Origin: Dolomedes plantarius
Lineage: Eukaryota > Arthropoda > Arachnida > Araneae > Dolomedidae
Direction of reading: 5' to 3'
Assembly (NCBI GenBank): GCA_907164885.2
Contig: OU015498.1
Span: 125,456,727 to 125,520,726 of the forward strand
Length of the DNA stretch: 64,000 nt
A program made the position numbers and the translations under genes. Positions 47,951-62,139 of the stretch are shown here, piece after piece. Position 1 is the first letter of the stretch, and each line of letters begins with the position of its first letter. A model generated the notes under the pieces. The model was not told the DNA's origin and ran no database searches. It saw only the letters and a program-made list of their open reading frames with translations.

Positions 47951-48440
47951 CACCCGTCACCATCATATCACTCGTCGGGATCTTAGCGTCATCCAGAGGC
48001 CAGAGCCTCAGCCCCCGCTCCCTCGGTCTTTTTTTCGCCTCCCTCCCGTTTCAGCATCCTCCAAAAAATCTCCTTGTTTTCAAAATCCCGCGCTCCGAGT
48101 CAGCACCTTGTCGCCACTTCCATCAGTCCGCAAAACCATCCTCCATTCCAAGTAGTTCCTTGGTGCTCCGTGAATTCTAATGGCCGAAATGAGGGGGGAA
48201 GGCTACAGGTAGCACTCTTGCACTCTGCAATTCTTTATACAATTTATTTTCCCCACCCCTCATCTCGTTCTTCTTGATTATTTTAATTTCACGGCTACCT
48301 GGTCATCCACCCGGCGATGTATCCTTGCGCGCCTTGCATCTGACCTCTGAGATTTCTCCCCGTTCGAAAAAGGGCCCGTAGCGGACGTATCGGGTTACCG
48401 ATAGTGGGGGAGGCTATGAAAGCTGTTGCTAGGCACAGGG
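47951..48440. other. GC-rich island, unclassified
   Basis: Around half G+C and rich in CCTCCC/CCCGC words, in contrast to the AT-rich surroundings. Short frames on both strands but no domain. It could be a retroelement leader or a genuine promoter/CpG-type region. Confidence 0.3.
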
Positions 48441-48935
48441 TCAATTTTTAAGGATAGAAGGAAAGCAAAGAATATTTCTAAGACTTTTACCATTTAAATT
48501 ACAAACCGCCAGCCAAAAAAACAATAAACCAGCCATTCACAGGGTTCATAAATAAGACTTATTAATTTATCAATATTAACAATAATAAGGTATAACCTGT
48601 GATGATCTATTTCAAACTTAATTCTTCTCAATGTCAAAACATTTAGAGAAACTTGCGCACACTTCTCCAAATGCGATGACATTAATCAAATCAATTAATA
48701 TCTGATCACCACAAGTATAACCCTTACATATATAGCAGAGGCTTAATAAATTGATTAAAACAAAGCACAATCGTTACTAAAATTTACTTACTTACTTACT
48801 TATTTAATTATCTGAATACCCGATATTAATATAAACGTTAATTATTTCTAAACTATTAATTATCATCACAACATTAACTATGTCTTACCGCAACAGAACA
48901 TTATTCCTCAATTTGATTTTGATCTAGATATGCCA
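48441..48935. other. AT-rich intergenic DNA
   Basis: Includes a short CTTA repeat near 48786-48805. No gene was recognised. Confidence 0.4.
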
Positions 48936-49090
48936 AATTAATCTATTAGATCTTCCCCAGAGTCCACGTGCGGACAAAAAGCTTATATAAGAAGATTGTT
49001 CTAGATGGTATGACGAACGATCACCCCATACGACGTGTTAAAGTCAGGTGTCACGTTTTAACCAATTAAAAGTTCAGCGCACCTGTACTC
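48936..49090 (+). repeat. Promoter-like repeat, plus-strand copy
   Basis: Contains CACGTG (48965-48970) and TTATATAA (48983-48990), then CACCCCATACGACGTGTTAA and TCAGGTGTCAC. Homologous in inverted orientation to 56455-56605. The shared E-box plus TATA arrangement looks like a basal promoter, perhaps of a repeat family. Low certainty on function, good on homology. Confidence 0.7.
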
Positions 49091-49463
49091 AAGGGCGTGA
49101 ACCTAGAGTTTCACGCGTCTTCTGTGTCTGATCTCCGTCCTAGCAGCATGCAGCAAGTTGCGCTGCAGGGTTTTGACCATTATGTGTTGCTCTGGCAGGC
49201 TCCGGACTGTTCTGAATATGGTATCCTTTTAAAACATGTCCAAATGTGAAATTCTGAAATAACTATACAACCAGCCACGAAAATGCTCCTGAAATTAAAA
49301 CTGTGTAACTAGTTATGTGGAAGATTGTATCTCTCGCCTGGACTTGTTTTTGGTTTGACTTCTCAGTCGCCTGGCTCCGGTCCGACCACACCCATTGCTA
49401 AAACCATTTACAATTTGTAAAGTCAGGTCTCATCCTGTCAACCAACGTCTCCTTTGCTGTCAT

Positions 49464-49465
<2 letters not shown>
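49091..49465. other. Unclassified sequence right of the promoter-like repeat
   Basis: Moderate GC. No frame or repeat recognised. Confidence 0.3.

Positions 49466-49527
<62 letters not shown>
49466..49527. repeat. (TA)n microsatellite abutting a pogo element
   Basis: Ends at the target TA of the element starting at 49528. Confidence 0.95.
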
Positions 49528-51292
<1,765 letters not shown>

Positions 51293-51617
51293 TTGTAAAT
51301 AAAAAAAGTTTAGCAATTAGTTACAACTTAACGTATAACACGATCCTGTATTTTTCGAAGGGTACTATTTTATATTGACAACCAATGTACAGTTTTTTTT
51401 ACTCTGATTCTGGAAAGCTAAGTCTCCGCATTAAAAGCTACTGATGGTAATTATCGTTTTCCCTCTTATCCCTTCTCATTATCTTAGATGTCTGGAATTA
51501 GAGATCTCCGAGGCAATTTGATTAGCAAGAATAATCTAGAAAAAGAGAAGAAGAGAGCAGGAGTGAATGACAGTTAAACTATGTAGATGCTCCATAGGAA
51601 TATTTTTATCCGGAGAA

Positions 51618-52100
51618 AACATAAAGGATTAGCGCAAGAGAAAAAATTTATATCGTATATTATATAAATTATATAATATCATATGTTGTATTATATTATA
51701 TAAATTTTATTATATCATAGGTTATATTATATTACATAAATTACAATATATCTCATATTATATTTGATATTATAATATAGAAATTTCTAATCACGCGCAT
51801 ATTAACAATTTTTAAGTTTATTTGGATTAATTCAAAATTATGAAATATTGATTTTGGAATATAAATTTCGAAATATTTATAACTTGAAAGAACATAAAGG
51901 ATTAGCGCAAGAGAGAAAAATTATATCATTTATTATATTATATAAATTATATAATATCATATGTTGTATTACATTACATAAATTATGTTACATCACAAGT
52001 TATATTATATTACATAAATTACAATGTATCTCATATTATTTTAGATATTATAATATAGAAATTTGTAATCATGTGCATATTAACAATTTTTAAAATTATG
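51618..52100 (+). repeat. Tandem duplication, 273-bp period
   Basis: ACATAAAGGATTAGCGCAAG begins at about 51619 and 51892. Each copy continues through TATATAATATCATATGTTGT and a GCATATTAACAATTTTTAA block. The interior is rich in ATTAC/TATAA words and may itself be a repeat. Confidence 0.88.
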
Positions 52101-53059
52101 TGTATTAATTTCCTTCAAATTTATCTAACTATTTATAATATTTAATGTGAGAAGATGGCAGTGAAATAGCATATTCAAACAGGTGTATCTTTTACTATCT
52201 CACTAAATATTTTTAACAGCAATGGGTTTTTATTCGTGATAAATTGTGTAGTAGCTTTATTAATAAAAAATGATCATTATCATGTATTTCACAAAACATT
52301 GTTCATTGAATTTTTTATGGAATGATAGAAAGTTTAGTGACCGTAAATTAAAGCAATTTTCTTATTTTGTTACATTTTTAGAGCTTTCAGCTAGAGTTAC
52401 AAGTATGCTGGGGTAAAAAAAAAATTATGAATTTTTCATAAAAATGCTCAAGCTTTTCTTTTCCCTTTAAGTGAGTATTAACAAAAGATTTATGGTGCTT
52501 AAAGATGCAATGGATTTAATACTTTTTTTCATAGGTGAGGAAACATTATTTACATTTTCGAAAATATTTTTTTATTTTGATGAATTCAATAAAAGTAAAT
52601 TTTCTTAATCCTATTCTTGCAAATATAACAAAAATAAATTTGTTTTACAAAACTATCGGTAAAAAATCAAAGCTGCAAAAGAAATAGTTAATATTTCTGA
52701 AAATTAGAAAGTACAATGCTTATTTCAAAAATTCGAATCAAAAAAGTTATTCATTGAATTTCAAATTATTGTGTGGTATTTAAAAATTTTAATATACAGT
52801 GTATATAACAAATGGTATGACCTGAAAAAACACAACACATTATTTTTTTGTCAACAACTTGCTTTTTAATATAAGACTGCAATTTTACAACAATTAGACT
52901 GAACATTTTTTATCTTTATCGGTAAAAAAGCAATGTTTTTTAATTTAAATTGAAATAGAAAGTACGATTACTAAAAGGATTAAATTCTTAATTAGTTTTC
53001 AGTTAAGTTAAAAAAACACTTTTTGGTGAAATTGGGAAGTTCTAGCATGTTTATATATA
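52101..53059. other. AT-rich intergenic DNA
   Basis: No gene or repeat recognised. Confidence 0.45.
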
Positions 53060-53061
53060 TA

Positions 53062-53210
53062 CAGTGGAATCTCATTCGATCATTTCCCGAATCATCGTTT
53101 TTTCGCACGTGTCGTTCATTTCACCCAGTCACGACCATCATATTTCTGTGTTATGTTTTATTGTTCAGTTGAGTCGGCCCCTTGAAAAATGATAGATCGA
53201 GATTCCACTT
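53062..53210. mobile_element. pogo/Tigger-type MITE, 149 bp
   Basis: The left end is CAGTGGAATCTCATTCGATC and the right end finishes GATCGAGATTCCACTT. The 11 bases AGTGGAATCTC are exactly inverted. TA precedes it. The terminal style matches the pogo elements at 8238 and 49528, though the sequence is a different family. Confidence 0.75.
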
Positions 53211-53359
<149 letters not shown>

Positions 53360-53789
53360 AAAACGAGCATTCGGATTGGTAATCGGGCCTTGTGCAACAT
53401 CAACTCCAAATTAACTAATTCAGTTAAACGGAATAATAATTTTATTATTTAAACATGTTATGGCTATCTATTTTTTTATCATATTTATACGAAGTATAAA
53501 TGTAAACAAGGTATTTGCAAAATGAGTTACGTACAAAATGAGAGAATGGATTATAATAAACAACACATTCAACCCATGAATCACTCTCGAAGTGCGTAAT
53601 TCCGAGGTTCACACCAGCATATATGGAATTAAGTTTCATGCTACCACATGATCCCCTGTGGTGCCATATGCCCAGGCGTCATACAGAAGAAACTAGGAAG
53701 TTAATTACAAAACGGGAAAGACAAGATCAAAAGCTGCGAATAACTGGAATAGAATTAAACTGGTGTGACGTTAATATTATAAGATAATT

Positions 53790-53951
53790 AATAATTAATA
53801 ATGGTGGGGTGTAGGATTATTAATAATGGTGGGGGGTAGGATCATTAATAATGGTGGGGCGTTACTATTACACTCACACACATACACACACACACATATG
53901 TATATATATATATATATACTCTCTCTCTCTGTATATATATATATATATATA
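53790..53951. repeat. 26-bp direct repeats followed by CA/TA/CT microsatellite
   Basis: ATTAATAATGGTGGGG occurs three times between about 53790 and 53860. Then CACA, TATA, CTCT and TATA units run to 53951. Confidence 0.85.
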
Positions 53952-53959
53952 AAATTGTT

Positions 53960-54732
53960 GATGAAAGACACTAACATTATTCCAGATCCGGAACAATTTT
54001 ATTCAGTAAAAGGATGTATATCGCTCCCTGGTGACCGAGCATGTTACTGGATCGCCAGGATTTAATTCCTCGAAGAAATACAGGCCGGGAATAAAAAATG
54101 CAGAAAATCCACACCACGTGGTTACTTTCGGAGAATGCATCGGGACACCTCAGATTAAACGTTGATTTTCTAGTTCCCAAATTCGGCAGTTGTGAGTATT
54201 CATCGAGCCGTCCAAATAAAAGTGTGCTTCGTCTGTCCAGAGGATATTCGAAGGACATTCTGCATCAACCTCAAAGCTGCCAAGGAACTGAAGTTAGAAT
54301 CGCTGTCGAGTCTCGAAATCATGTGTAAGCAACCTCTGCACAAATTGAAGCTTATACGGATAATACCGGAGGATATTCTGCATGACCTTCTCGACCGCAT
54401 GACCTTTTGGAACGGGGCAGATCCAATGCTTCTGCCACGCGACGAACACTGGTATTAGCCTGTTCGTTGGAAGCTTTGTCCTTTTCCACCTGAAGCGCAA
54501 CCTTCTCTACAGCTTCTGCGAAAACAGGTATCCTTCCTCTTCCAGAACGAATGTTAAAAGAACCAATTTCTTCAAATTTGGCCACTATTAATCGAAAACC
54601 TTTAACAGTGAATGAACCTTTTCGTATCCCCTTCAAACTCAGAAATTTTCGTAGAGCAACTAGTGCTGAATTATCATATTGGTAAAACAATTCTACTAAC
54701 AAAGCTCGATCTGGTAATCGTAACGATGACAT
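53960..54732 (-). pseudogene. Truncated Tc1/mariner transposase
   Basis: Start at ATG 54732 (MSSLRLPDRALLVELFYQYD). Residues to about 110 are the helix-turn-helix DNA-binding region with SFNIRSGRGRIPV. A frame change near 54415 leads to MQNILRYYPYKLQFVQRLLT, and another near 54300 to an ILRISSGQTKHTF segment where the first catalytic Asp is expected. The sequence then continues through NTHNCRIWELENQ and VTTWCGFSAFFIPGLYFFEE in other frames. It stops at the microsatellite ending at 53951, so the second and third catalytic positions are lost. The DNA-binding part is the same kind as the one at 15016 but not the same family. Confidence 0.82.
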
Positions 54733-55121
54733 TTTGATTAGCAATAGCAAGCACGCTGAAAACAAAATCTCCATGAAAGTTTTTAGGTTTTATAACAGCT
54801 TCTGCTCTACGTCGACAAAAATTAATTTATACATTTGTTTCTTCTTCGTTCCTTCAAATCTTTTGTCCGAAAATTAGTTATCGAAGAAGTTTCCGATCGA
54901 CTTTGCAATCCCTTAATGATTGTAAAATTTAATGAGAATGAGTTATTGTGTTAGGGTGACCTATGGATGAAAAGATGGTGAAATCGTAAGTAAAGAACCA
55001 GTCGTAAATGTGTAATTCATCAAAAATCACCTTCTGGTGGTGAAATTTTAGACTAATTTTTTTATTCGCTCAAACAAATTCCCATCCCTTCAATATGTCC
55101 TACACAAAATTTATAACTTTC

Positions 55122-55124
<3 letters not shown>
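54733..55124. other. Sequence upstream of the truncated transposase
   Basis: Probably includes the element's 5' untranslated part. No inverted terminal repeat could be paired, because the other end is missing. Confidence 0.35.

Positions 55125-55201
<77 letters not shown>
55125..55201. repeat. (TA)n microsatellite
   Basis: About 38 units. Confidence 0.95.
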
Positions 55202-55206
<5 letters not shown>

Positions 55207-56015
55207 TGTGAATACCACACATAGTTATAACATACATTTTTAAAACTGGAGCAATTGCATCAAACCTAATTTATTTGATCCGTCATCTTTTTTAAAATGT
55301 GAAATTATATGTCTATGAAGCCAGGTATAAAGAGCTTATGCCAAAAATAAGCCCTTTATACCTGGAAAGAAATTAAGATAACTTAAAGAGCGACAGTTAA
55401 GTTTGTTACACAAATGCATAATTTCTTTTTATGATTAATGTGCAAATAATCGTTTACTACTATATATCAATAACTATTTGCACTTTCCTTAATTTTTGAG
55501 TGATGACTTAAGCCCTTTATACTAAATGTTACTTGACTTATGCCATTTTGACTACAAATACTTTTTCATTTCATTTTCCCTTTTCCTTTTTAAATAAAAC
55601 TTTTGAAAAGGATTTTTGCCACAGATAATAATTTAAATTCTTGTGAAAAAACTTGAGTTTTATTGAATGCAATAATGTTACCAAAATTATGTAATATAAT
55701 TTTATTTTGATTACACTTAATTAATATCATATAAAATAAGCTTAATTTCATTTTTTGGTAACTAATATTTTCAAGATATCAGGACTGATATATTGAAGAT
55801 CTGGATCTGAATTTTCATTATTACTTCTTGATTTTAGTTCCAAGTAGAAAGGATAGAATATTGGTGGTATCAGTAGAAGGAGGTGCAACAGATGTTTTTT
55901 TTCGGTTGAAAACGGAACAGTGTCCTTGTACTTTTTTATAAGAGAAGTTTGTGTTAGATTATTATTTTTACCATGATGTCGAAAGCTTACTCTTAAAAAC
56001 TCGGCGTGTAGGCTT
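55202..56015. other. AT-rich intergenic DNA with one 123-codon frame
   Basis: The phrase AAGCCCTTTATACC recurs near 55350. A minus-strand frame at 55748-56119 is open for 123 codons but has no motif and overlaps the SINE head, so it is probably chance. Confidence 0.3.
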
Positions 56016-56135
56016 TTGACGGCCCTGTGGTACAGCGAGCTAGATTTCGGGACTAAGGGTGCTCGGATCGAATCCACGGCGTTACTCTCTAAAAGCCTCC
56101 GTTTGTGTCGTCCCTTCATAGGATATAATGTTAGT
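56016..56135 (+). mobile_element. tRNA-derived SINE head
   Basis: GCCCTGTGGTACAGCGAGCT has A-box character and GGATCGAATCC at 56065-56075 is a perfect B box, about 45 bp apart as in a tRNA promoter. It is not a tRNA gene: the anticodon arm and acceptor do not fold. The body and tail beyond 56135 are unclear. Confidence 0.65.
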
Positions 56136-56454
56136 CAGCCTATATGGTGCCCCATAATAAAATGGCTAGTAAAACTGTGGTGTACTATGGCGGTAAGGAT
56201 ATTGTCCAAGAAACCGTCTGCCGCATTGGGAAAAAAAGAACTCGGCGTCTTGAAGATTTACTTTATACCGTATTCTCGTGTAACATAGCCATTGAATAAA
56301 ATGCCATTCTGAAGGCTCACCTTCAAAGTTCTTTTTCTTATTTACTAAACTATCTTTAAAAAGTCCAGAAAAATTAAAAAAACATGTTGGGTTTGAATAC
56401 GAACACAAAAAGCTGAAAAAAGACGCCGAGGAACGCCAACGTTAGCGAAGGGTC
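56136..56454. other. Unclassified sequence after the SINE head
   Basis: May contain the SINE body. No further signals. Confidence 0.3.
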
Positions 56455-56605
56455 CAGGCGCGCAAAACTTCTAATTGGCTAAAAGGTGACACCTGACCTT
56501 AACACGTCATATGGGGTGATGGTTTTCGAATGTTTCACGACATTCGACCTTATATAACTGTTGGCCGCACGTGGCTTTTTGAAGGAGAATCTAATGGATT
56601 AATTT
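56455..56605 (-). repeat. Promoter-like repeat, minus-strand copy
   Basis: Reverse complement aligns with 48936-49090: CACGTG at 56568-56573, TTATATAA at about 56550-56557, CACCCCATATGACGTGTTAA and TCAGGTGTCACC. It diverges beyond the ends. Confidence 0.7.
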
Positions 56606-56686
56606 GGAATAGGTCAAATTCAGAAATGAGGGACGATGTTCAATTGTGGTAAGATAAAGTTAATGAAGGGAAGGGAAACGTTATTG

Positions 56687-57660
<974 letters not shown>

Positions 57661-57662
57661 GA

Positions 57663-57720
57663 AAGACGGCTGCCGTCATTTTAACAGTTTCGGACATACT
57701 ATTGAGCGCTATGTCTGTAT
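57663..57720 (+). repeat. Dispersed repeat, copy 1 of 2
   Basis: GGCTGCCGTCATTTTAACAG followed by TTTCGGACATACTATTGAGC and TATGTCTGTA. It reappears at the right edge of the window. Confidence 0.85.
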
Positions 57721-58297
57721 TTATGTCCTCAGGCTTCTGAAATTTTATGGCTTTTTCTGATTTTACTCGAAATATGCACACACATTTACAACATTATATA
57801 CGATAGTAAAGAGAGGGAGAGAATGTGTTGTACACCTACTAAGACTGAAATCCGTTGGTTTGACGGCAATATAGAAAACAGGCAGAAATATTTAAAATAA
57901 TACGGATAAAATGTTAGTTACTTTTTGTTTTTCCCCCTTTTGGAGATAACAGAATTATTGGCTCTTTGGAAATATTGGTGTTGACAAATAAGGACTGCAA
58001 AAACCATGCATACATTTTTACAGATAAACTGTACCAGGTTGTCAGCTCGGCATACCTGCATAAAAGTACATCTAAATATATACTAATTTATTATATATTG
58101 GTATAAAATACTTAAAAATTTAAAGTATTTAACCATTTAAAAAAAACATTAAACATTTTAAATTCTTAATTTTATTTTTAATCGTCAAAATGACGCCGTT
58201 CAGTCTTATTAGTAAGAAAAAATTTCCCGTCTTTCTAGTGTTAAGCAATACAAGAAGTCCAAGGAAGCAAAATACGAGAGGAGGCAGACATCTATCA
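57721..58297. other. AT-rich intergenic DNA
   Basis: No gene was recognised. The start may belong to the dispersed repeat. Confidence 0.35.
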
Positions 58298-58560
58298 TCA
58301 GTCCATAAGATTCCTAGCATACCAATGTAGTTTTAAGATATCCCCTTGTCGATGTGAATCTCCATTCAGTCCTGAACAACCAAAAAGGTGTTCTGAGTTC
58401 ATTCTGCCAACATTACATATCGGGCAAATGTTCCTCTGGAGAACACCTATTCTATTTTGCTGCTCCACTATACAGTTATGTCCGGTCTCTAATCTGAAGT
58501 TGGCCACTGCCTCTCTACGTGGTCTGGCATTAAAAATTTTCCCGCTGTATTCGATATGGC
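58298..58560 (-). pseudogene. LINE ORF2 C-terminal fragment, second family
   Basis: Reads ANFRLETGHNCIVEQQNRIG, then NICPICN ... EHLFGC and LHWYARNLMD to a stop at 58298-58300. It has the same FRLxTGH ... CxxC ... HxxxC ... YARxLM order as the fragment at 28930, but too different to be the same element. The upstream part (PRREAVANF) is open to about 58550. Confidence 0.78.
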
Positions 58561-58734
58561 GTTACTTTTTATCTTTGGATTAATCATAGGGTTATCTTTA
58601 GAAGTATTCAAAATGTCTTTATGGACATACATTTTAAAAATGAATCTGATGTTACTAAATTCTAAGTGATTAAAAAACTATCATATTGATGGTGATGCTT
58701 GGTGTGATTAAATTAATATTAATGTTATTTTTTA

Positions 58735-58870
58735 GGGATCGGTGACCTAAACTAACACCAAATCGAGTTAGTACTAACGGGTTACGATGCTCCTAAATTT
58801 ACTTGAATTTGCATTACCATTGTGCAAGTGGGATTGCGCCCAGCGACTTGACAGCGATTGACAGAAAACA
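58735..58870 (+). repeat. Diverged relative of the 401-bp insert at 24431
   Basis: Shares GATCGG-GACCT, GTTAGTACTA, and TCCTAAATTTACTTGAATTT versus TCCTAAATTAACTTGAACCT, then a GTGCAAGTGGGAT/GTGCGAGTACGGAT block. Shows that the insert is a dispersed family. Confidence 0.7.
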
Positions 58871-59400
58871 AAGTTTTCAGTCAATTTTTGCCGTATGACG
58901 TGGGTAAGCAGAACATTTTGGGCTGATGTTTTGAGCTGAACATTTAGCGATGGAAAACATTTTTCTTGCCTGTTTTGGCAACTAATTGGAAAGTCAGTGT
59001 CTTGTGTGAAAAGAAAATTCTCAATGAATCTTTCTATCCTCTTTTAACTACTCTCGGATAATCTGAACAGGAACTTTTTTTTCAGTTCTGCCCATGTTTT
59101 ATACCTAGTTAAACATATTTTGAAAATGTCTGTGTAAAGAGAGATAACTAGAATATTGCTGATGTTATAGTAAGGAAATACTTATGCAAGATAGTTTTCT
59201 ATAGTTTTTGTATATTTTTAACTGAAATATTTTTTTAATTGAATACAAAAGTACAGGGAGGAAAAGCGGAAAGAAATTCTGTTAACATTCCGATTTATTT
59301 TTCAAGTTTCTTTTTCAGTTCGTTTTTTAATAACATTATACCATTTAATGAATTTCTCGTGAAGCAAACGGAAAGATATTAGATTCAATCGATAAAATAT
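58871..59400. other. AT-rich intergenic DNA
   Basis: No gene or repeat recognised. Confidence 0.45.
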
Positions 59401-59976
59401 AGGGTGTTTCAAAAAGAATCACCCGATTTGAAATAAGTATATATTGAAAAATATGGAAGAAAGAAACTTGACATTAATTTTATATTACATGGCTAATCAT
59501 AAAGTTTTTTCACAAACCAAATTAAAGGATATGCCCACCTTTGGATGTACGACATATGGCTATACGGTAGGAAAATTCGTTCCGAACTTTTTGAGCATGT
59601 CTGCATACACAGCTTCCACGGCTGTTATGTGTACAGAAACAACCCGTGTCTTGGAATTGTTTATACCATCGCCTAATGTTCTGAGAGGTAGGAACATCAA
59701 TCTACCAGGGATTTGTCGATGAAAATCACGCTGAACAGTTGTTACGGACTCACACTTCGTAAAGCGTAGAACACAGAATGATTTCTGTTGAGCAGTTGCC
59801 ATCTTTACAAACACTGAAGTGGCGGCCGAAGAAAGAGCGTCAGGACTACTTGTCGGCAACTGCATGAAACTCCAGATTCCCGTTTTCTGCCTATACATAT
59901 TCGATCAAAACGGGTTAAAATATGAATAATTATTATATTATTTTAAAAATCAGATAATCCTTTTTGAAACACCCTG
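59401..59976 (-). mobile_element. Tc1/mariner deletion derivative, 576 bp
   Basis: The left end is AGGGTGTTTCAAAAAGAATC and the right end finishes CTTTTTGAAACACCCTG. The leftmost C is missing or mutated, so the left edge is uncertain by 1-2 bases. It contains the start and the end of a transposase joined by deletion of the middle. Confidence 0.85.
59540..59802 (-). pseudogene. Transposase with the catalytic core deleted (N- and C-terminal parts joined)
   Basis: The start is ATG 59802 (MATAQQKSFCVLRFTKCESV), a helix-turn-helix N-terminus. After QRDFHRQI the sequence jumps straight to what I read as the C-terminal region (LRTLGDGINNSKTRVVSVHI, EAVYADMLKKF). A frame change then gives YRIAICRTSKGGHI, a typical C-terminal end. 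The middle of a full-length protein, including all catalytic residues, is absent. The join is in frame; the break comes afterwards. Confidence 0.78.
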
Positions 59977-59979
59977 TTA

Positions 59980-61475
59980 TTAATATCTATTCAGTTTCAA
60001 TAATTTGTGAAACTCTTCTTTTATTACCTTTTTTCTTCATTAAAAAAATGTTGATCGTATTTATCCGATTTCAATTATTATAAAATTAAATATTAGGTTC
60101 TTTAAAAATATTGTTGAGTTTAATCTTCAATACATTTCGTATATTTAATTAAGTTTCTACCCGACAAAATTTTTATTTCGTGTGTAGTCAAATATTTTAT
60201 GAGAAGTACTATTGTAAGTTCAAGTTATTCTGCTCCCCAATTGACTTTAGAATAGTTATATTTAAAACAATTTTCTCTCTTAATGAAAAACAAATTAGTT
60301 TCAACTTTATTATTTCTTTCATCAACTGAATTACGTCTCTAAACACTTTATGAATTACACGGGTTTAAACGGCATTGCATGAAGTACAGTATTGAATAGT
60401 ATTGCATTTTGGATATTGCTGTTAGGAACCAATTACTTTAATACTTCTTTTGTAGTTCCTTTTTGCAGCCAAAAGGCATTCATAGGAAAAGAAGCAAACA
60501 TTAATCAGCCTGATTACTTGGATAGTTTGTTTTTTGGAGATACAAAATCCCTGATTAACAAATGCAATGTATACGACGAGTCTGGGATGCTTAGTTGAAA
60601 GAAATAATGAAGGATCGCTTAAGAGCATTCATCCAAAAGGTTCATCCATGCAAGGTTTTTTTCATCAGCATTTTACTTAACTAGATAGCTTTTTGATCAT
60701 TTGTTACATATCTGACAAAGCCCTATACAGAAAAATGTCGGTAAAATAACAAAGATGCACGTATAAAATGGATCAATTTTTTAATTGGAAATTTAGGAAA
60801 TATAATTTAGGAAGCGTTAATTACTTCAGAATGGATAGTAATCCTGCTTACCAGTGGAAAATGCTGTAAATGGAATCTTGTTTAATTAGTTAATTTTACC
60901 ATGCTTTACATTCATTTTTATTTGTGGAGTATGACTTTTATTTTATGCCACTCTCAGTATTTGTTTTTTGAAAAGGAATCACTTCCTAATTTTATGGAAT
61001 TAATATAAGCAAATTTAAAAGTTTTCTTTGAAACATAACTGTAAAAGAAGAAAAGAAAGATTAGAGAACATTCACATCGATTAATAGACTAGTTAAAAAA
61101 ATTCTGTATGAAAATGGGAGTGTAGCATGAGACATTGTGACATAATTGTATGAGACGCTGTGATATGTTTTTCAAAAATTGCGACAGACAACTTTAGTAA
61201 GACTAGTTATAAACTGAAAGAAAAATAATTCTGCACCTTAAAACCATCAACGTATATTTACTATTTCTCATATATTCACATTAAATTTGTACATTCTATT
61301 TAAAAAATATTTATGTAAATTTTTTAGGAGAGAAACTAAAAATTGAAGCACAAAGAGTTAAAGGAATTCTTCCTCACTATTAATTTCACAATATACTATG
61401 ACATAATATTTAGTATTTTTATATAAACTGTATTTATTGCGATTTCTTATTAAAACAGGTCTTTACAGATAGATA
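59980..61475. other. AT-rich intergenic DNA
   Basis: A 68-codon frame at 60392-60598 has no motif. Nothing else recognised. Confidence 0.45.
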
Positions 61476-61477
61476 TA

Positions 61478-62137
61478 CAGGGTGGTCATAAAAATTCTTT
61501 GCCGATATATGGACCTCTAGCGGCCCTTCCGTTCAACCGATCGAGATGAGATTTCAGATATGGTTATTTAGAGGTATGAGCTCGGGATTCTGTGAACGGA
61601 AACAAAGTGGCGCTCACGGTTACGATTATAGGTGTAGAAACTCGAAATTTTCGAATGGCAAAGCCCATTACGCAAAATGCTCAGCGTATCGGGGCTCAAG
61701 GAGGAAATTTGCATATCACAGAGGCAAGACACCAAACACTTATGACAACACAGATCGGACAAAAGAAAACTATTATTTGGATTACACATTTTCCACATGG
61801 GTGCCATCATCGTGTTTTTGTTGGATATTCGCAGAGCTGGTTTTTTTTTGTGCGTGCATAACACGTCCGTTTTTTTTTGTGATACACGTACCATTTCAAC
61901 GCTCTTTAGGGTTTTCGCATGCGCTGAGCATTTTGCGACGGGAAAAAATGGGTGTTGCCATTCGAAAATTTCGAGTTTCTACACCTATGATCGTAACCGT
62001 GAGCGCCACTTTGTTGCCGTTCACAGAATCCCGAGCTCATACCTCTGAATAACCATATCTGAAATCTCATCTCGATCGGTTGAACGGAACAGCCGCTAGA
62101 GGTCTATATATCGGAAAAGATTTTTATGACCACCCTG
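61478..62137. mobile_element. Foldback-type Tc1/mariner MITE with about 215-bp arms
   Basis: The left end is CAGGGTGGTCATAAAAATTC. The right arm (about 61916-62137) is its inverse with only scattered mismatches. TA flanks 61476-61477 and 62138-62139. The arms include GCTCACGGTTACGAT and GTAGAAACTCGAAATTTTCG. Only about 225 bp of single-copy sequence separates them. Frames of up to 168 codons through it are by-products of the arms. Confidence 0.93.
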
Positions 62138-62139
62138 TA

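Noticed and set aside
56016..56090. Possible tRNA gene
   Set aside because: A perfect B box is present, but the acceptor and anticodon stems do not pair; a SINE head fits better.
61546..62052. 168-codon plus-strand frame
   Set aside because: It crosses both inverted arms of a MITE; several frames of similar length exist on both strands because the arms mirror each other.
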